Positions 1 through 13,139 of a stretch of DNA of 64,000 nt are shown piece by piece. Numbering within the stretch: position 1 is the stretch's first letter; the number at the start of each line of letters is the position of its first letter. The stretch comes from Riptortus pedestris (Eukaryota; Arthropoda; Insecta; Hemiptera; Alydidae): the NCBI GenBank assembly GCA_019009955.1, contig CM032229.1, positions 9,112,501 to 9,176,500 of the forward strand, written 5' to 3'. Below the pieces are notes generated by a model. It saw nothing but the letters and a program-made list of their open reading frames with translations, did no database searches and was not told the origin of the DNA. The translations under genes and the position numbers were made by a program.

Positions 1-135
1 TCGTTGCATAGTGGATACAGCCTTGTCACAGCAAGAACAATATAACATTTCTCCATCACTCCTGAATGTTTCGTTTGGAAACTCATGAAGATATTTTAAA
101 ACTCATTCTTTGTTTTTCCTTGCGACTTTCCCCAT
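1..135 (-). pseudogene. BED/CGBP1-like zinc-finger fragment of a hAT-type transposase (relic, cut by window edge)
   Basis: Reading the minus strand from an ATG at 135-133 gives MGKVARKNKE, a TGA stop (105-103), then VLKYLHEFPNETFRSDG and EMLYCSCCDKAVSTMQR up to the window edge. The CxxC pair after an 'F..DG..LYC' context is how the BED-like zinc finger of hAT transposases and CGBP1-like proteins begins; the expected downstream histidines would lie outside the window. The in-frame stop near the start argues for a decayed copy. Family assignment is inference from pattern memory; a host zinc-finger exon is the alternative. Confidence 0.45.
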
Positions 136-589
136 TTCGACAAAAATGAAAATTGAATTAATCACAAAATATAATTTTCAAATCGTGTTTGACAAGAGTG
201 GCACGCACTTTACCACTCACAAATAAACTCTAATTATGAAATAAGTTTGGTTTTGTTTATTCAGAGCCAAAACCAAGGGAGATGGAATCACAGAATTGTT
301 TTGTAGGGCTTGGTTCTAAGTAGCAATCAACAGTTTCAATAGAAGGGCCAATTCTTGTGAAAAAATTTCTTCATGCACTCGTTATTCAGTTTTGTTGTAA
401 AGGAATAGAAAAATTTAAAAATTAGCAAATATGGAGTAAAGTCAAATATGTAATAATATGTAAAATTAAATTGGCTTAATTTGATCCCAATTGCGTTAAA
501 ACATATACTATGAGTTGATATAAGGTGATATCGAAGTCAGTAGCAAATATGTATTTACATAGGAATCCTAGCCCTATTGATAAGACTTG
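136..589. other. No gene seen
   Basis: AT-rich DNA next to the zinc-finger relic. The stretch at about 188-215 (CAAGAGTGGCACGCAC) could be a hAT-like terminal repeat, but no partner end or 8-bp duplication is visible, so I do not call it. Confidence 0.5.
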
Positions 590-1060
590 AACTCTCACTT
601 ACCTCGTTTAAAACTTCCTTGTTGGATTTTGATTCAGTCCAACTTGTTCCAGTGATTCTAAGTAGAATCCAGTTTCAGGTCCATGGAGTAGAATCCTTCC
701 CATACTTCCAACCTATTATATTCCCTTTTGTAGAGAGCCCAGTTTCGCCCCCGTAAAGCAGTACACTCCATACGAAAGACTTACTAAACTTTTTGTTTCT
801 TCCTCACTATTATAACTTTTGTTTTATATGCGTTTATCTTCAAATTAAACTGATCCAGGACGTCATTTTGGACTCACGACATTCTATTCATCTCTACTCC
901 GGACATACCACCAGTGCAATGTCACCAGCAAATCTGATGCAATGAATGGATTTACTTTTAATCTGTATGCCTTCGGTAGTGTCATTCATTTTCATTCTTT
1001 CCTATTCAACGAACATATTGAACAGATAAGGTAACTGAGGACATCCTTGTTTTACACCTT
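590..1060 (-). pseudogene. LINE reverse transcriptase relic (palm to C-terminal region)
   Basis: On the minus strand broken frames give, in order, GVKQGCPQLPYLFN (about 1058-1017; the 'G.KQGC.LSP.LFN' motif), IRFAGDIALV (about 945-915; the catalytic [FY]ADD box, with the first Asp changed to Gly), KINAYKTKV, RLEVWE, and SWTESKSNKEVL (about 650-615; the 'SWT..V.N.EVL' segment of craft/RTE-like insect LINEs). Stops and frameshifts lie between them, so it is dead. The order of motifs and their match to insect endonuclease-reverse transcriptases make the RT call fairly safe; the clade is inference. Confidence 0.65.
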
Positions 1061-2450
1061 TAATTTAATTCTTGCTTCCTTTTAACATTGATTAATAAAG
1101 ATTTGTATACTACGATTTTTGCTTACATTACAAACTAAAATTCGGTCTTTCCAATCTGTTCATAATTTAAGAATGCAGTTCAACATCAGTTTCAGTTAGC
1201 CGTATCAAAACTATTTAAAACACACCTCACATTCTCATATAACTAGGGAACAATTAAGTATAAAAATTAAAGGAAGAAGAGAAAAAGATTGCGAAGATTC
1301 TAATAACGAAGTATATTAAAATGAAGTGATATTAAATATTCTCAGGTTATATCATTCAGTGCAATTGATGTGGTGCAAAACGTTGAATATATGTTTTGGT
1401 TAAATGATTGATTCTACTCTTATTTGGCAGACAGTTTTGGTCATGAGATATGTTGGAGTAACTAATCTAACTAACTCTCTGTAAATATCTAATTCATTGT
1501 AGTATTACGGATAGTATCACTTATTAATTTACAGATATATTTACCACAAAATGGTGCCTTATGGAGATTTTCTGCCTTCAGATTCATATTCAGCATTCCT
1601 CAAAACACATAAGAAAGTTTCATTTTTTGTTGAAGGGAGGACTTTGATGCATAATAGTATTATTTAACTTATCGAATCAAAACCCTTATTATAGGAATTT
1701 TTGTTTTAAAGAAATATTTTTTTGATCTTAGCTTATAAAAAATTATGGTTTCGCTTTGTTTTAATACAGCATTATATTATATTATGTGTGATGACCTTCA
1801 ATAAATCCCAAAACCTCCCATAAAAATGGTAAGTATTTTATTCTTCCATTCATAAACTGTAAACTCACCAAAATTAGGAAAACGCCCGTTTTGCATTACC
1901 ACTTTGCACAAGACAAGCTATTAACTCTATGCCACACTTATTGGTATGTAAGTACAAAAGATAATCTTTCTTAAATGTATTTACATACAATAATTAATCG
2001 TTTTTCTTCATAACATTTTAGGGAAACTAAACATTTATATAAAATAATAATGAAATGTAAAGGGGGTGGGATTCCCTTGAGGTTTTATATCTATTTTTCT
2101 CGATTACCAAGTTTTTATTAATTTATAACAAAAATATATTCTATGTAGTAATTAATTATCAGCCAGATTTCATGAAGCAAGAGGTTTTATTTTCCTTTTC
2201 TTTCCAGTAGTTGGTAGCTTACCTAAAATATGGAGCGCATCTTTAACTGAAACAAACATGTATATTCATGTATACATTTACTCGTTGACTATCCCCAATT
2301 TATAGGCAGATGTGCCATAACGTTCTTTTTTTTCGAAATAAAAACTGTGGTATAAAGTGAGTCTTCGTTAAAAATCTGTCAGCGAGAGATCATTCTGAAG
2401 GAAAGAGTTCAACGACCAATATGGTGGCAATAACAAATATAGATCAGACC
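1061..2450. other. AT-rich stretch without recognisable gene
   Basis: No long open frame, RNA gene or repeat terminus was recognised here. Isolated poly-A/T runs only. Confidence 0.5.
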
Positions 2451-2585
2451 GGTATTATATATGAGCCCGTGATACATTAGAAACTGTCTCAAGGTCGGCC
2501 AGTTTCTCCTTCATCAGCTTATCCACTGCTCCAGATGAGCAGCTCAACAGGTCATTAGCCTTCATGCTCTGAGCTCTGTTTTGAT
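2451..2585 (-). other. Short coding-like segment, unidentified
   Basis: This stretch is richer in GC than its surroundings. The minus strand reads MKANDLLSCSSGAVDKLMK and then EKLADLETVSNVSRAHI before a TAA. A CAG precedes the segment, so an exon acceptor is possible. No family is recognised; it may be a fragment of a transposon gag/coiled-coil protein or an exon. Confidence 0.2.
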
Positions 2586-2671
2586 TTCAGTCCGTTTCCT
2601 GTTCGTCCTAAGGCCGAGCAATCCCACGCTGAGAACTTCCAAGTCACGGTTCTGAGAATAGAAAAGTTCCT

Positions 2672-3122
2672 CAACCAGGGTCTGCGTAAACTGAGCAGAT
2701 TTCTCAAGTGAAGTTTAAAAATAGATGAATCTTCATACAGCTAACACAACACCACCGTCAATATTATGTAAATAAATACAAACGTTAATAAGAAATCTTT
2801 CAGTCTGTTTTAATAACCTACCAAGGAAGAGGCTAAAAAGTAAAAGAACAGGTCTGCCAGCTTCCCGCCGTAAAGAAAAACAATTACTGAAATATATCAG
2901 AATAAAACATATTAAGTTCATTGAAAACTATTTACTATATCTAGTACTCTTATTTATAATGAACCAGAATAATGTTTATCACAGCATAATATTTGCACGT
3001 ATCTCGTATAATATCCTTCCTTTTTACATAAAACGACTAAAAATCGAGTTTGGTAATGATTAAACAATAATTGCGACCGCTAGAGCGGTAACAGACATAT
3101 ATATATATATCGCGTCATGAGT
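2672..3122 (-). mobile_element. HINE copy (degenerate 3' end, short)
   Basis: The right-hand terminus of the family appears inverted as GTCTGCGTAAACTGAGCAG at about 2679-2698, followed by the second block (ACATAAAACGACTAA, GCGACCGCTAGAGCGGTAAC), a short (TA)n and the remnant CGCGTCATGAG of the first block. The TTAGCAG terminus is missing, so the copy is truncated. Confidence 0.6.
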
Positions 3123-3314
3123 CAGAGAAATTCCGAAATCTTAGGTTATGAACTATAAATAATTATTAATTATTAGCTAATTAATGATATGAGTTAAAAT
3201 AAATATCAGCACTTCATGAGCTTCAATTTGGCCTAGTCTTGGTTAGCTCAGAGCAGACACCACTCTCGACTTTAGAGTTTGCACTGGCAAGTAGATAAAA
3301 ACTCATATAGATAA

Positions 3315-3318
<4 letters not shown>

Positions 3319-3371
<53 letters not shown>
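3319..3371. repeat. (TA)n microsatellite
   Basis: Uninterrupted TA dinucleotides of just over 50 bp, followed by a short CA-rich tail. Confidence 0.95.
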
Positions 3372-3382
<11 letters not shown>

Positions 3383-3474
3383 TGTGATCTCAAATCACTA
3401 CATATTCCCTATTTCTGTATAAAAAACAAATGAGTAGAAAGGGTACGAATAACATAACCTAATGCTTGAGATAC

Positions 3475-3972
3475 GAAAAACGTCAGTCACGCAGGGGCTA
3501 CGTAAACTAATAAGATTTCCCGGGTATGTGGTATGCCACGTATTTGTATTTATTTAAAACAGCAAAAGTTCAATAAGAACAGTATTTGGTACTTATTCTT
3601 CAAATAGTTTACTTCATAATACAACAGCTTATTGTTAATATGACATAAGTAGGAGGGGGGGGGGCTTACTGAAGGCCAAAAACTATAAAATGCAAATATA
3701 TCAGTGAATAATCGAGATAGTGAAAATACGTACAACACAACATTTATAGAACATTACATTTGCAATATTATTGGTTTTATACAAATTTTTAATCCAATGC
3801 ATAATAATGCTGATATTAAGATTTTTTGAAATTCCTCCCCTCTGTGCTCCCTTCCACTGGTCGGATTTCACCCATTAACGAACTTAATTTTTCTTTTTAC
3901 ATAAGACGATTATATATTGAGTCTGTAACGATTAAACCAAAATTTCGACCGCTATAGCGGTAACAGACAAAT

Positions 3973-4035
<63 letters not shown>

Positions 4036-4194
4036 TGTGTGTTTGTGTGTGTGTGTGTGTGTGTATACAATTTCGAACGGACCTCATTTTCGTCATCTAC
4101 TATGTAGGATCTATGGACATTTGAAGAAATGTTCCAAAAATCGCGTCATGAGTACAATCTCAATTGCTTAATTCCCTTATGGAAAAACTGCTAA
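3475..4194 (-). mobile_element. HINE copy
   Basis: Begins with the inverted right end (GTCAGTCACGCAGGGGCTACG, i.e. hairpin end) at about 3482 and finishes with the inverted left end TTCCCTTATGGAAAAACTGCTAA-like sequence at 4172-4194. The internal microsatellite is compound: (AC)n, (TA)n and (TG)n at about 3974-4065. Both blocks around it are recognisable, with substitutions in the hairpin stem. Confidence 0.75.
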
Positions 4195-4200
4195 AAAATG

Positions 4201-5196
4201 CATAGAAAAACAATTACCGGCCATCAAAAGTTTAATATTTTACGATCCGACTAATAATAACGAAAACAATTTGAATTTTGGAATCCCCCCTCAAAACAAC
4301 TTCTAATCTAGGTCCCATTTCAGTCAATAACAAACATCATATTAATTGTTGACTGAAACGGTTTTATATCGAGTACGGTATAGATCGAACCAGAACGTAA
4401 AATATTAATTGATGACGTCAACGAATTAGAATGCATCTCATGCATTATAGATCTCATGAACACATTATTTGTTATTGATACTTAGAACAAAGTAGTCTGT
4501 GATATAACAGCTTATTGTTAATGCAACATGATTAGGGGCGAAATATCGTTATTTTTAATTTCAGACCTTCCTTACAAACCCCACTCTTCCTCGTCCCTAG
4601 AAATGTTTGTTCAGCTTCTTATCTTGGAGGAGTTAGTGCAAATACATACACCGAGTTTCGTTTAGTTCGGTTGAATCTTTTGTGCCAAATAAAATTGTTG
4701 ACTCCCGCTATAGTTTTTAGTGTATATCGCATTTATACTTCGGTATAAGACAAAATGGTATATGACAAAAGTTACTTTAAATAACAAAATAAACAATTTT
4801 TGTTATGTGCATATTTGCCGAAAAATCAATACGAAAGGACATAACGCTATTTTTAATTTCAGGCCTCCCTTATAACCCCCACTCCTATTTGTCTCAGAAA
4901 ATATTAATATAGTCTAAAGTTTAAGTAGGGTTAGTAGTAATGTACATACCAAGTTTCATAACATTCGGTTCAGCTGTTAATGCGTGAAAAGGTAACAAAC
5001 AAACAAACCAACAGGCACGAAAGAAACTAAAACCAGCTATGGTCATGTGAAACGAAAAAGTATCGTGAAATTATGAAAAATAAAATCAATGTGCAGACAG
5101 AGGTTACTTACAGAGGTAGGATGAGGAAATTCTTGGAAAGTCGCGTCATGAGAGCAACCGCAATTGCTAATTCCCGTTACGGGAAATCTCATAGTA
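4201..5196 (-). mobile_element. HINE copy interrupted by a Helitron fragment
   Basis: The region holds the inverted long-core sequence of the family (CAGTCAATAACAAACATCAT, ACGTAAAATATTAATTGATG, ATAACAGCTTATTGTTAAT) and ends with the inverted first block and a palindromic left end at 5140-5190 (TTCCCGTTACGGGAAATC). Between them (about 4538-5103) lies a Helitron fragment, so the HINE was the earlier resident. Confidence 0.55.
4538..5103 (-). mobile_element. Helitron fragment (minus orientation)
   Basis: Inverted copy of the element seen complete at 7182-8529: two units of 'GGCCTCCCTTATAACCCCC' repeat sequence, the CATAACAAAAGTT spacer, the 'CGGTTCAGCTGTTAATGCGTG' region and the head 'ATCAATGTGCAGACAGAGG'. 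Neither terminus is intact. Confidence 0.7.
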
Positions 5197-5342
5197 ACTA
5201 ATTCCATGAAATTCTCATTACATTTTCAAATAGAGCTTTATGAGTTTAGGTTCCAGGAATTTGTCTATTTTTCTTTTGGAATTGACATCAAAATGATTTA
5301 TCATTAAATTCAGAAGGTAAACAATAACTGAGTCTAAAAGAT

Positions 5343-5392
5343 TTTCTGTCACGCAAGGGCTATGTGTAATTAGCAGATTTCCTACCTGCAGA
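5343..5392 (-). mobile_element. HINE right-end fragment
   Basis: Only the hairpin end CTGTCACGCAAGGGCTATG and the adjoining AGCAGATTTCC are recognisable. Confidence 0.5.
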
Positions 5393-5582
5393 CTGCAAGA
5401 CACTGTTTTTTTAAACTATCTTCTTGTGAAACGTTTTAGCTTAATTTCCGGTTCGTCAGTGGAAACATACTTGTCTCATTAAATTTTATTTTGTAATGCA
5501 CACCCAATTTTCCACATTGCATTCATAATAACGTTTACAGAAAAAAAAGAGTATTTGACTCGGTAAACTACAAGTTCTGTAT

Positions 5583-7058
<1,476 letters not shown>

Positions 7059-7181
7059 TTTATTAGGCAGGATATCGTATTCCTGTTGAGGAGTTCATAT
7101 TCAGAACGTGAATCATGTAAAGTGATAATAAAGTGAATGAAGGAGAAATAGGGTTTCTATTAATTCAGCCCATTTGCCTAA

Positions 7182-7249
<68 letters not shown>

Positions 7250-8529
7250 TGCGAAATTCTACGATAACTTTTCGTTTCACATGTCATAGACACCATAACT
7301 GCATTTTGTTTCTTTTGTGTGTGTTTGTTTGTTTATTTGTTACCTTTTCACGCATAAACGGCTGAACCGAATTTTATGAAACTTGGTATGTATATTACTA
7401 CTAACCCAAATTAGAATTTAGGCTATATTAATATCCTCATAGACGAACAGGAGTGGGGGTTATAAGGAAGGCCTGAAATTAAAAATAGCGATATTTCGTT
7501 TTCTATTGGTTTTTCGCCAAATATGAACATAACAAAAGTTGTTTACTGTGTTATTTAGAATAACTTTTGTTATGTACACTTTTTTCGTATACTGAAATAT
7601 AAACGAGATATACGCTAAAACCTATAGCGGAAGTGAACAATTTTATTTGGGACAAAAGACCCAACCGAAATAAATAAAACTCGGTATGTGTATTAGCACT
7701 AACGCTTTCATTATAATAAGCCATACCAACATTTCTAGGGACGGGCAGGAGTGGGGGTTGTAAGGGAGGCCTGAATTTAAAATACCGGTATTTCGTTTTC
7801 TATTCGTTTTTCAGCAAATATGAACATAACAAAAGTTGTTTATTTTGTTATTTAGAGTAACTTTTGTTATATTCATTTTTGTCTTTTAACAATGTATAAA
7901 CTAGATATACACTATAAACTAAAGCGGGAGTCAACTATTTTATTGGGCGCTAACGATTGAACCGAACTCGGTATGTCAATTAGCATTAATTCTTCCATGA
8001 TTATAAGCTATATTAAAATGTTTAGGTTAGAACGGGAGTGGGGGTTATAAGGGAGGCCTGAAATAAAAATTCGCGATATTTCATTGTCTATTTGTTTTTC
8101 GACAAACATGCACATAACAAAAGTTGTTTACTTTGTTATTTAGATTACCTTTATTTTTTTATACATTTCTCCAGGGACAATGTGTTGAGCAAGTAATTTG
8201 CGTAGAAATATTGATATTTTCAACAATTCATTCCTAATTGAACTATCAGGTACCTCAGCTGGGAAAATTAATTCAATTCAATGCAAATATTTTGTCCTTA
8301 ATAGCTGAAATCTATGCATAATGCACAGGAGACGGGAAATATGACAATTTGGAGGACAGTGAAGACTTACATAAAAAATTAATTTTATTATTAACAAATG
8401 CCAACAACGGGTATTAACCCTAAACACTGGACGGGTAAATGTCAAAAATTGTGAAGAGCCTTGCCAAAAAAATACCATCACCATTCATCCACAAATCAAT
8501 TCCCGGGCGAAGCTGGGTATCTGAGCTAG
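7182..8529 (+). mobile_element. Helitron, non-autonomous, both ends visible
   Basis: Starts TCTATATATATATA after a host A (7181) and ends with hairpin CCCGGGCGAAGCTGGG (8502-8517), then TATCTGAG, then CTAG (8526-8529) before a host T (8530). TC...CTAG between A and T with a 3' hairpin about 8 nt before CTAG is the diagnostic set for canonical Helitrons. There is no Rep/helicase ORF, so it needs a helper. The inside is built from three roughly 290-bp units. Caveat: the copy ending near 28684 shares six more bases (TATTGA) beyond CTAG, so the boundary could be a few bases further right. Confidence 0.8.
7361..8110 (+). repeat. Tandem units of about 285-300 bp inside the Helitron
   Basis: Three diverged units each carry 'TCGGTATGT..ATTAGCACTA', 'AGGAGTGGGGGTTRTAAGG' and 'GGCCTGAA..AAAAT', followed by AACATAACAAAAGTT. 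The TCGGTATGT landmark sits at about 7382, 7682 and 7965. Confidence 0.75.
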
Positions 8530-9893
8530 TATTGATATAAAATTTAAGTGCTATTTCAGGAAGCTAGCTAGCTGAGGATAGATACTTAGACTTACAGGAA
8601 ATCTGATAATACAAGTTGGCTTTTATCTATTTATTTATATATTTAAAATAAAAATGCATTAAGTTTATGCATGAGATAAATGATAAATTAATTTTAATTA
8701 CTTGCAAAAATAAAAAAAAATAAAAACATAAAAGTACATACATTAAATGTAATAGTCATTTATTTGTAATATTGGCTAATTATAATGCCATATAAAAATA
8801 TGTACTTGTAAGGGAGAAGATATATGTTTATGTAAAATAGTATATAACGAAAATAGCGTATATACTATTATTATAAAGAATAATTAAGTACATTGCCAGT
8901 ATTAAAATATGTACAATAGTTATTAATTATTGGCCAAATATAAAGTTAGTTAAAAATATTAAGCCAGTAGTAAAAAGTGTAAATAGGTACAACGTAACTC
9001 GTGTTACTATCATACATCTTTAAATAAATATAAATAAATAATTATGTATTTATAGATTTAGTTAAGAAATAATTGTATAGAAAATTAGTAAATTTAATAC
9101 CCTTAGTATATGTCTAGAACAGTATTTACAATATATTAGTTGATATTATTTAAGACATAGAGGAAAACAGGGACTTGTAAACAGCATTATACAACTATAA
9201 AGGGCATAGTATCCTAGCTGTTGATTGCCCAAATCATATTAATTCTAATCGTCAAGTGCTATTTCCTAAGCGGTAACCAAACGCACATAGCTAACCTGAG
9301 CCCTAAACGGCTAGTCTGCAAAATATTTAACTCCTATCTTAGAAGAGATGGATATAAAGAGGCTTTATGCAGGAAACAACGATTTTCTAGACTTCACTAG
9401 TTGTTCATCTTTAAGCGTTCTTTGCCATTCACTTAGCTTTATGCTAGAAGAAAAATATTTATTCTTTTAGTCTCATATTGAAAACTTTAATCCGGATCAG
9501 CGGGGTATTTCCTTGTCGACAATTATGCAAACAGTTGGTTGCCATACCGGTTTGACGGTGGGCCGGTTCTAGTTTTTCTGGTCCCATCCGGAGGTAGATC
9601 ACCTTGCCTCGTCCTGACCTTTCCACCAGGAGTCCGGTCATCTCCCGTATCCTATTTAACGGAGATATCATCAATAAAAACCACGAGTATCTGCACCTCG
9701 TTTTTCATATCATTAAAAATGTCCTTGGTCCCCTTTCGTCACTCGACTCTATATTCCCACCTCTCAATTTAGAATCAAACGGGATACTGCATTTATTGCA
9801 CATAAATTAGTAGCAACTTTATATTCTATTTATAAGAAGATATATCTTAAGAGAAATCAGCTATTGTGGTTCTTCAAATCTTCAGTTGGATTT
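8530..9893. other. AT-rich DNA, no gene called
   Basis: 8530-9180 is very AT-rich with no landmark. At 9285-9315 the minus strand reads GGGCTCAGGTTAGCTATG, like the tRNA-like head of the SINE at 58598-58806. 9500-9660 is GC-richer with an open minus frame of 71 codons (9674-9459) that resembles nothing I know; it may be a LINE 3' region. Confidence 0.4.
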
Positions 9894-10465
9894 AAAAAGT
9901 CCGTCACGCAAGGGCTGCGTAAACTAAGCAGATTTCTCCCGTGCTGGTATGACACACTATTCATCACATCTAGTCTGACTGAAAACAAGACGATACGAAT
10001 TACTCGCTAAATATTTAAGAAACGAAAAGAAATGTATAGAAGAACAATTGTAGATCATCAATAGTATAACAAAATTGGTCCACCCCTTTAAATCTCCCAC
10101 CTCCCTAATTCCTGGTCCAATTTCAGCAAAAAAAAATATGGTCTTTAGTGATGACTGAAACAGTTAGATATCGAATATAATGTAGATGAAATAAACGTTT
10201 TCGAGACATGAACGTACACTATTAGCATGTACTTCGAATAATAAAGGTAGCTTGAAAAGAATATTTGGTATTTAAGCCTAGAACAAAGAGGTTCATTACG
10301 TACCAGCTTACTGTAAATATAACATGTGCACGAGGAGTAGGGGTTACTTATGGATGAAAACTAAAAAAATCCAAATATCTCGGTTGAAGTTCATGATAAT
10401 TGTTATCTATTACCGAACCTTTTTGCTACTAAGGTGAATTTCGAAATTTCTAAATATCTATTATT
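9894..10465 (-). mobile_element. HINE copy (left part missing)
   Basis: Right end AAAAAGTCCGTCACGCAAGG then GCTGCGTAAACTAAGCAG is well preserved at 9894-9930. The long core follows (TGATGACTGAAACAGTTAG, CAGCTTACTGTAAATATAA). The copy fades at about 10.45 kb. Confidence 0.65.
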
Positions 10466-10868
10466 ATACTTCGAAGCGATGGAGGCAATGTTATTGAAAA
10501 TTTAATGTATTTTGTTGTGTACGTGTTTAAATATATTTTGTTTAAATATATTTAAGCACGTACACAACAATTTAATTATATGTTTAAAATATATTTTGTG
10601 TGTACGTGTTTCCTCTATCTATTATATTAACCAAGATATTAGTATTTACTAGATTCTAGGCTTCAGCAGACCCCCACTTTTAGTTACTGCTGTTTAAAAA
10701 TAAGAAAATATCTCATGAAATATCTTCTTCCCGGCATTAATACCAAATATTGTTTACAACTGGCTTTTTATTAACTGAAATACAAGCCAATAGTTAGTGT
10801 GATGACTTCATACATTACAATTAACATGAAGAAATCCTGCTTAGTTTAGGCAGGTCCTGCCTACGGGT
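10466..10868 (+). mobile_element. HINE core and degenerate right end
   Basis: Plus-orientation core (AACCAAGATATTAGTATTTA, GGCTTCAGCAGACCCCCAC) leads to a decayed right end GAAATCCTGCTTAGTTTAGG at about 10831-10850, followed by CAGGTCCTGCC. Together with 9894-10465 it makes a head-to-head inverted pair. Confidence 0.5.
10512..10570. repeat. Short near-perfect palindrome (hairpin)
   Basis: TTGTTGTGTACGTG at 10512 pairs with CACGTACACAACAA ending at 10570, and TTTAAATATA inside pairs with itself around a TTTTG centre. A third, direct copy of the arm (TGTGTACGTGTTTCC) follows near 10600. Confidence 0.8.
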
Positions 10869-10974
10869 TCGTACGTTTTCCAAGAGTGCAATATCTTTTC
10901 TTGGGTTTTTAAAAGTGACTAGGATTAACAACAACAACAATAATAATAACAATAATAATTGTAACATAATAAAA

Positions 10975-11346
10975 GTCCGTCACGCAAGGACTGCATAAAC
11001 TAAGCAGATTTCCCTCGTGACGTTTTACAATAGAGAAATCTGCGAACTAATAACCGGAGTGGTAACAAGTCTCTAAACTAATTTCAGGAGAGCCTAACAG
11101 TTATGGAATCGGCCGATCTAGAAAGTTCCGAATAGAGCCGACTTCAGCCGATTTCATCTCCCTTAACCGCACTCATTTAATAAAAATGCAAATCGAATAA
11201 TATTCAAGATAAAGAATAAATGTATATAACAATATTTATAGCAAATTTAATTTGCAATAACATACAAGTTTTCGATCCGACGTATAATAACGGACATATT
11301 TCGAATTTTTCTAAAATCCCCCTCTTACCCCCCTAAATCTGCTAAT
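10975..11346 (-). mobile_element. Internally deleted HINE
   Basis: Right end AAAAGTCCGTCACGCAAGG at 10975, core to ACGTATAATAACGGAC and TCCCCCTCTTACCCCCC, then an abrupt jump to the left terminus AAATCTGCTAA at 11335-11346. The second block, (TA)n and first block are missing while both outer ends are retained. Confidence 0.65.
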
Positions 11347-12050
11347 ACCACTGTCAGAAACCTTCTTTTCCAATTGCACACTGCAGCCTCTTTTCATCAT
11401 GAAGTAAAATAAAGATATTCTCCTTTGAAGTGCCGCCATGGAAGGGAACCATTAAGCCTTGTTAGACAAACGCATCCGTAAATTGCAATTAATGGCCACC
11501 AATTACTAATTTGATGTAAGCTCCATTTCCTTTGATGTAGCCGCTCGTTCTAGTTTCTGCAAAAACGCGCGTTAACCTTGCGGTTTTCTGAAGTTCAAGG
11601 AGAAATTTAAGGAGATTTCCCTAAGATGAAATTGGTACACTCTTCCCTAACGGGATGTGCTGCAAGATAATTCAATGAATTACAAACCAACTTTCCGAGA
11701 GGAAGTGCGTTCCCAAATATTATTCCATACTTGTTTCTATTCCCTGTTTTTGTTACACTAACACTACAATAAAATATGTATGCTACCGTACTCTTGCCAT
11801 TGAGTGTGTTAGTTACATTAATATTAGTTTTACGGCGTTAACTTCCTAACAGAGCTTACAAAGTAATAAATTGAAATTTTAGTTACTTATCTAATTATTT
11901 ATTTAACTCGGTGGGAACGGAGCTGCCATTTTTTTTTGTTGACAGAAAGGAAATACCATTTACAAAATCTTCAAGGCGTTTTAAAAATAAACATTCGGGC
12001 AGAACCTAAATTCATTGCAATAATTTATGCGATTATTATTCTTTATTTAA
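11347..12050. other. Apparently single-copy DNA, nothing called
   Basis: Less repeat-like and slightly less AT-rich than its neighbours; no open frame with family likeness and no RNA gene recognised. Confidence 0.5.
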
Positions 12051-12745
12051 AAAAGTCCGTCACGCAGGGGCTGCGTAAACTAAGCAGATTTCCCACGTGA
12101 AGTTTTACAATAGAGAAATCTGCCTAATAACAACTATAGTAGTAAGAAACCTCTAAACCTAAAACATTATTTAGGGTGTAATAACCCAGTAGTTTCTAGC
12201 CCCAAAAAACAGTTAACCTAACCTCTAAACCTATTCACGAGGGACGAATAGTTATGGAAACGGCCGCCAGAGCTCTCGGCGGAAAGTCCAAACATAGCCT
12301 ACTGGCGACCACACGCAGAATACAAATGCAAATATCTCGGTTAATATTCAAGAACAGAATAAATGTATAGAACAATATTTATAGTAAATTGAATTTGCAA
12401 TAAGATTTATTCTATACAATTTTTCGATCCGACGCATAATAACGGAGATATTTTGAATTTTCAAAAATCCCCCTCTCCCACTGATCCGATTTCAGCCATT
12501 AACGAACTTGATCTTTCTTTATATATAAAACGATTAAATTCCGAGTTTGGTAACGATCAAACAAAAATTGCGACCGCTAATCGACAAATATATATATATA
12601 TATATATATATCTATATATAATTTTGAACGGACCTCATTTTCGTCATCTCCTGGGTAGGATCGATGGACATTTGAAGAAATGTTTCGAAACTCGCATCAT
12701 GAGTACGACTTGAATAGCTAATTTCCCTTAAGGGAAATCAGCTAA
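12051..12745 (-). mobile_element. Complete HINE (long-core type)
   Basis: Right end AAAAAAGTCCGTCACGCAGG with perfect ACGCAG/CTGCGT stem; left end palindrome TTTCCCTTAAGGGAAATC then AGCTAA at 12721-12745. The microsatellite is short (about 30 bp). Very similar to the copies at 5872-6650 and 21476-22214. Confidence 0.88.
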
Positions 12746-12815
12746 TTAATTTGTCGGCAAGTTACTGCATAGCTTCTTAGGTGGTATGCAATTATACATC
12801 ATATACTAATGAATA

Positions 12816-12925
12816 CGATTATTGACGTCCCCCTTTTGCAACTAAGGCTAATTGGGACGGGTTATCTACAGGTTACCACCCTTTTCTAGCCAGAGTGGAA
12901 CTAAGGATTTTAGTTTATAGATTAT
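12816..12925 (-). mobile_element. tRNA-like SINE, 3' part
   Basis: Inverted 3' body of the SINE family: CAACTAAGGCTAATTGGGAC, GGTTATCTACAGGTTACCAC, CCTTTTCTAGCC, ACTAAGGATT. The tRNA-like head is absent. Confidence 0.6.
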
Positions 12926-13139
12926 TATGCATCGACCTCGCGAGAGTTGTTTGTGCCTAGGTGGTTATTTATGCCTCAAAAGTCTATATTCGTTAACCTT
13001 CCTTTCGTTAGGTAGTCCTTCTCTTCAGAGATGCCGCCCACTCCTTAGTCCTCCGTCATCCTCGCCTGTGTTGCATCTCTCCTATTTTTCTCTAGCCCGA
13101 TCATCTGACAAATAACAAAAACACAGAAGTATCTTTTTT

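Noticed and set aside
7182..8529. CRISPR-like or satellite array
   Set aside because: Only three diverged 290-bp units within a Helitron; no short direct repeats with unique spacers exist anywhere in the window.
10975..11346. Possible second family of MITE
   Set aside because: Both ends and the core are HINE; it is an internal deletion.
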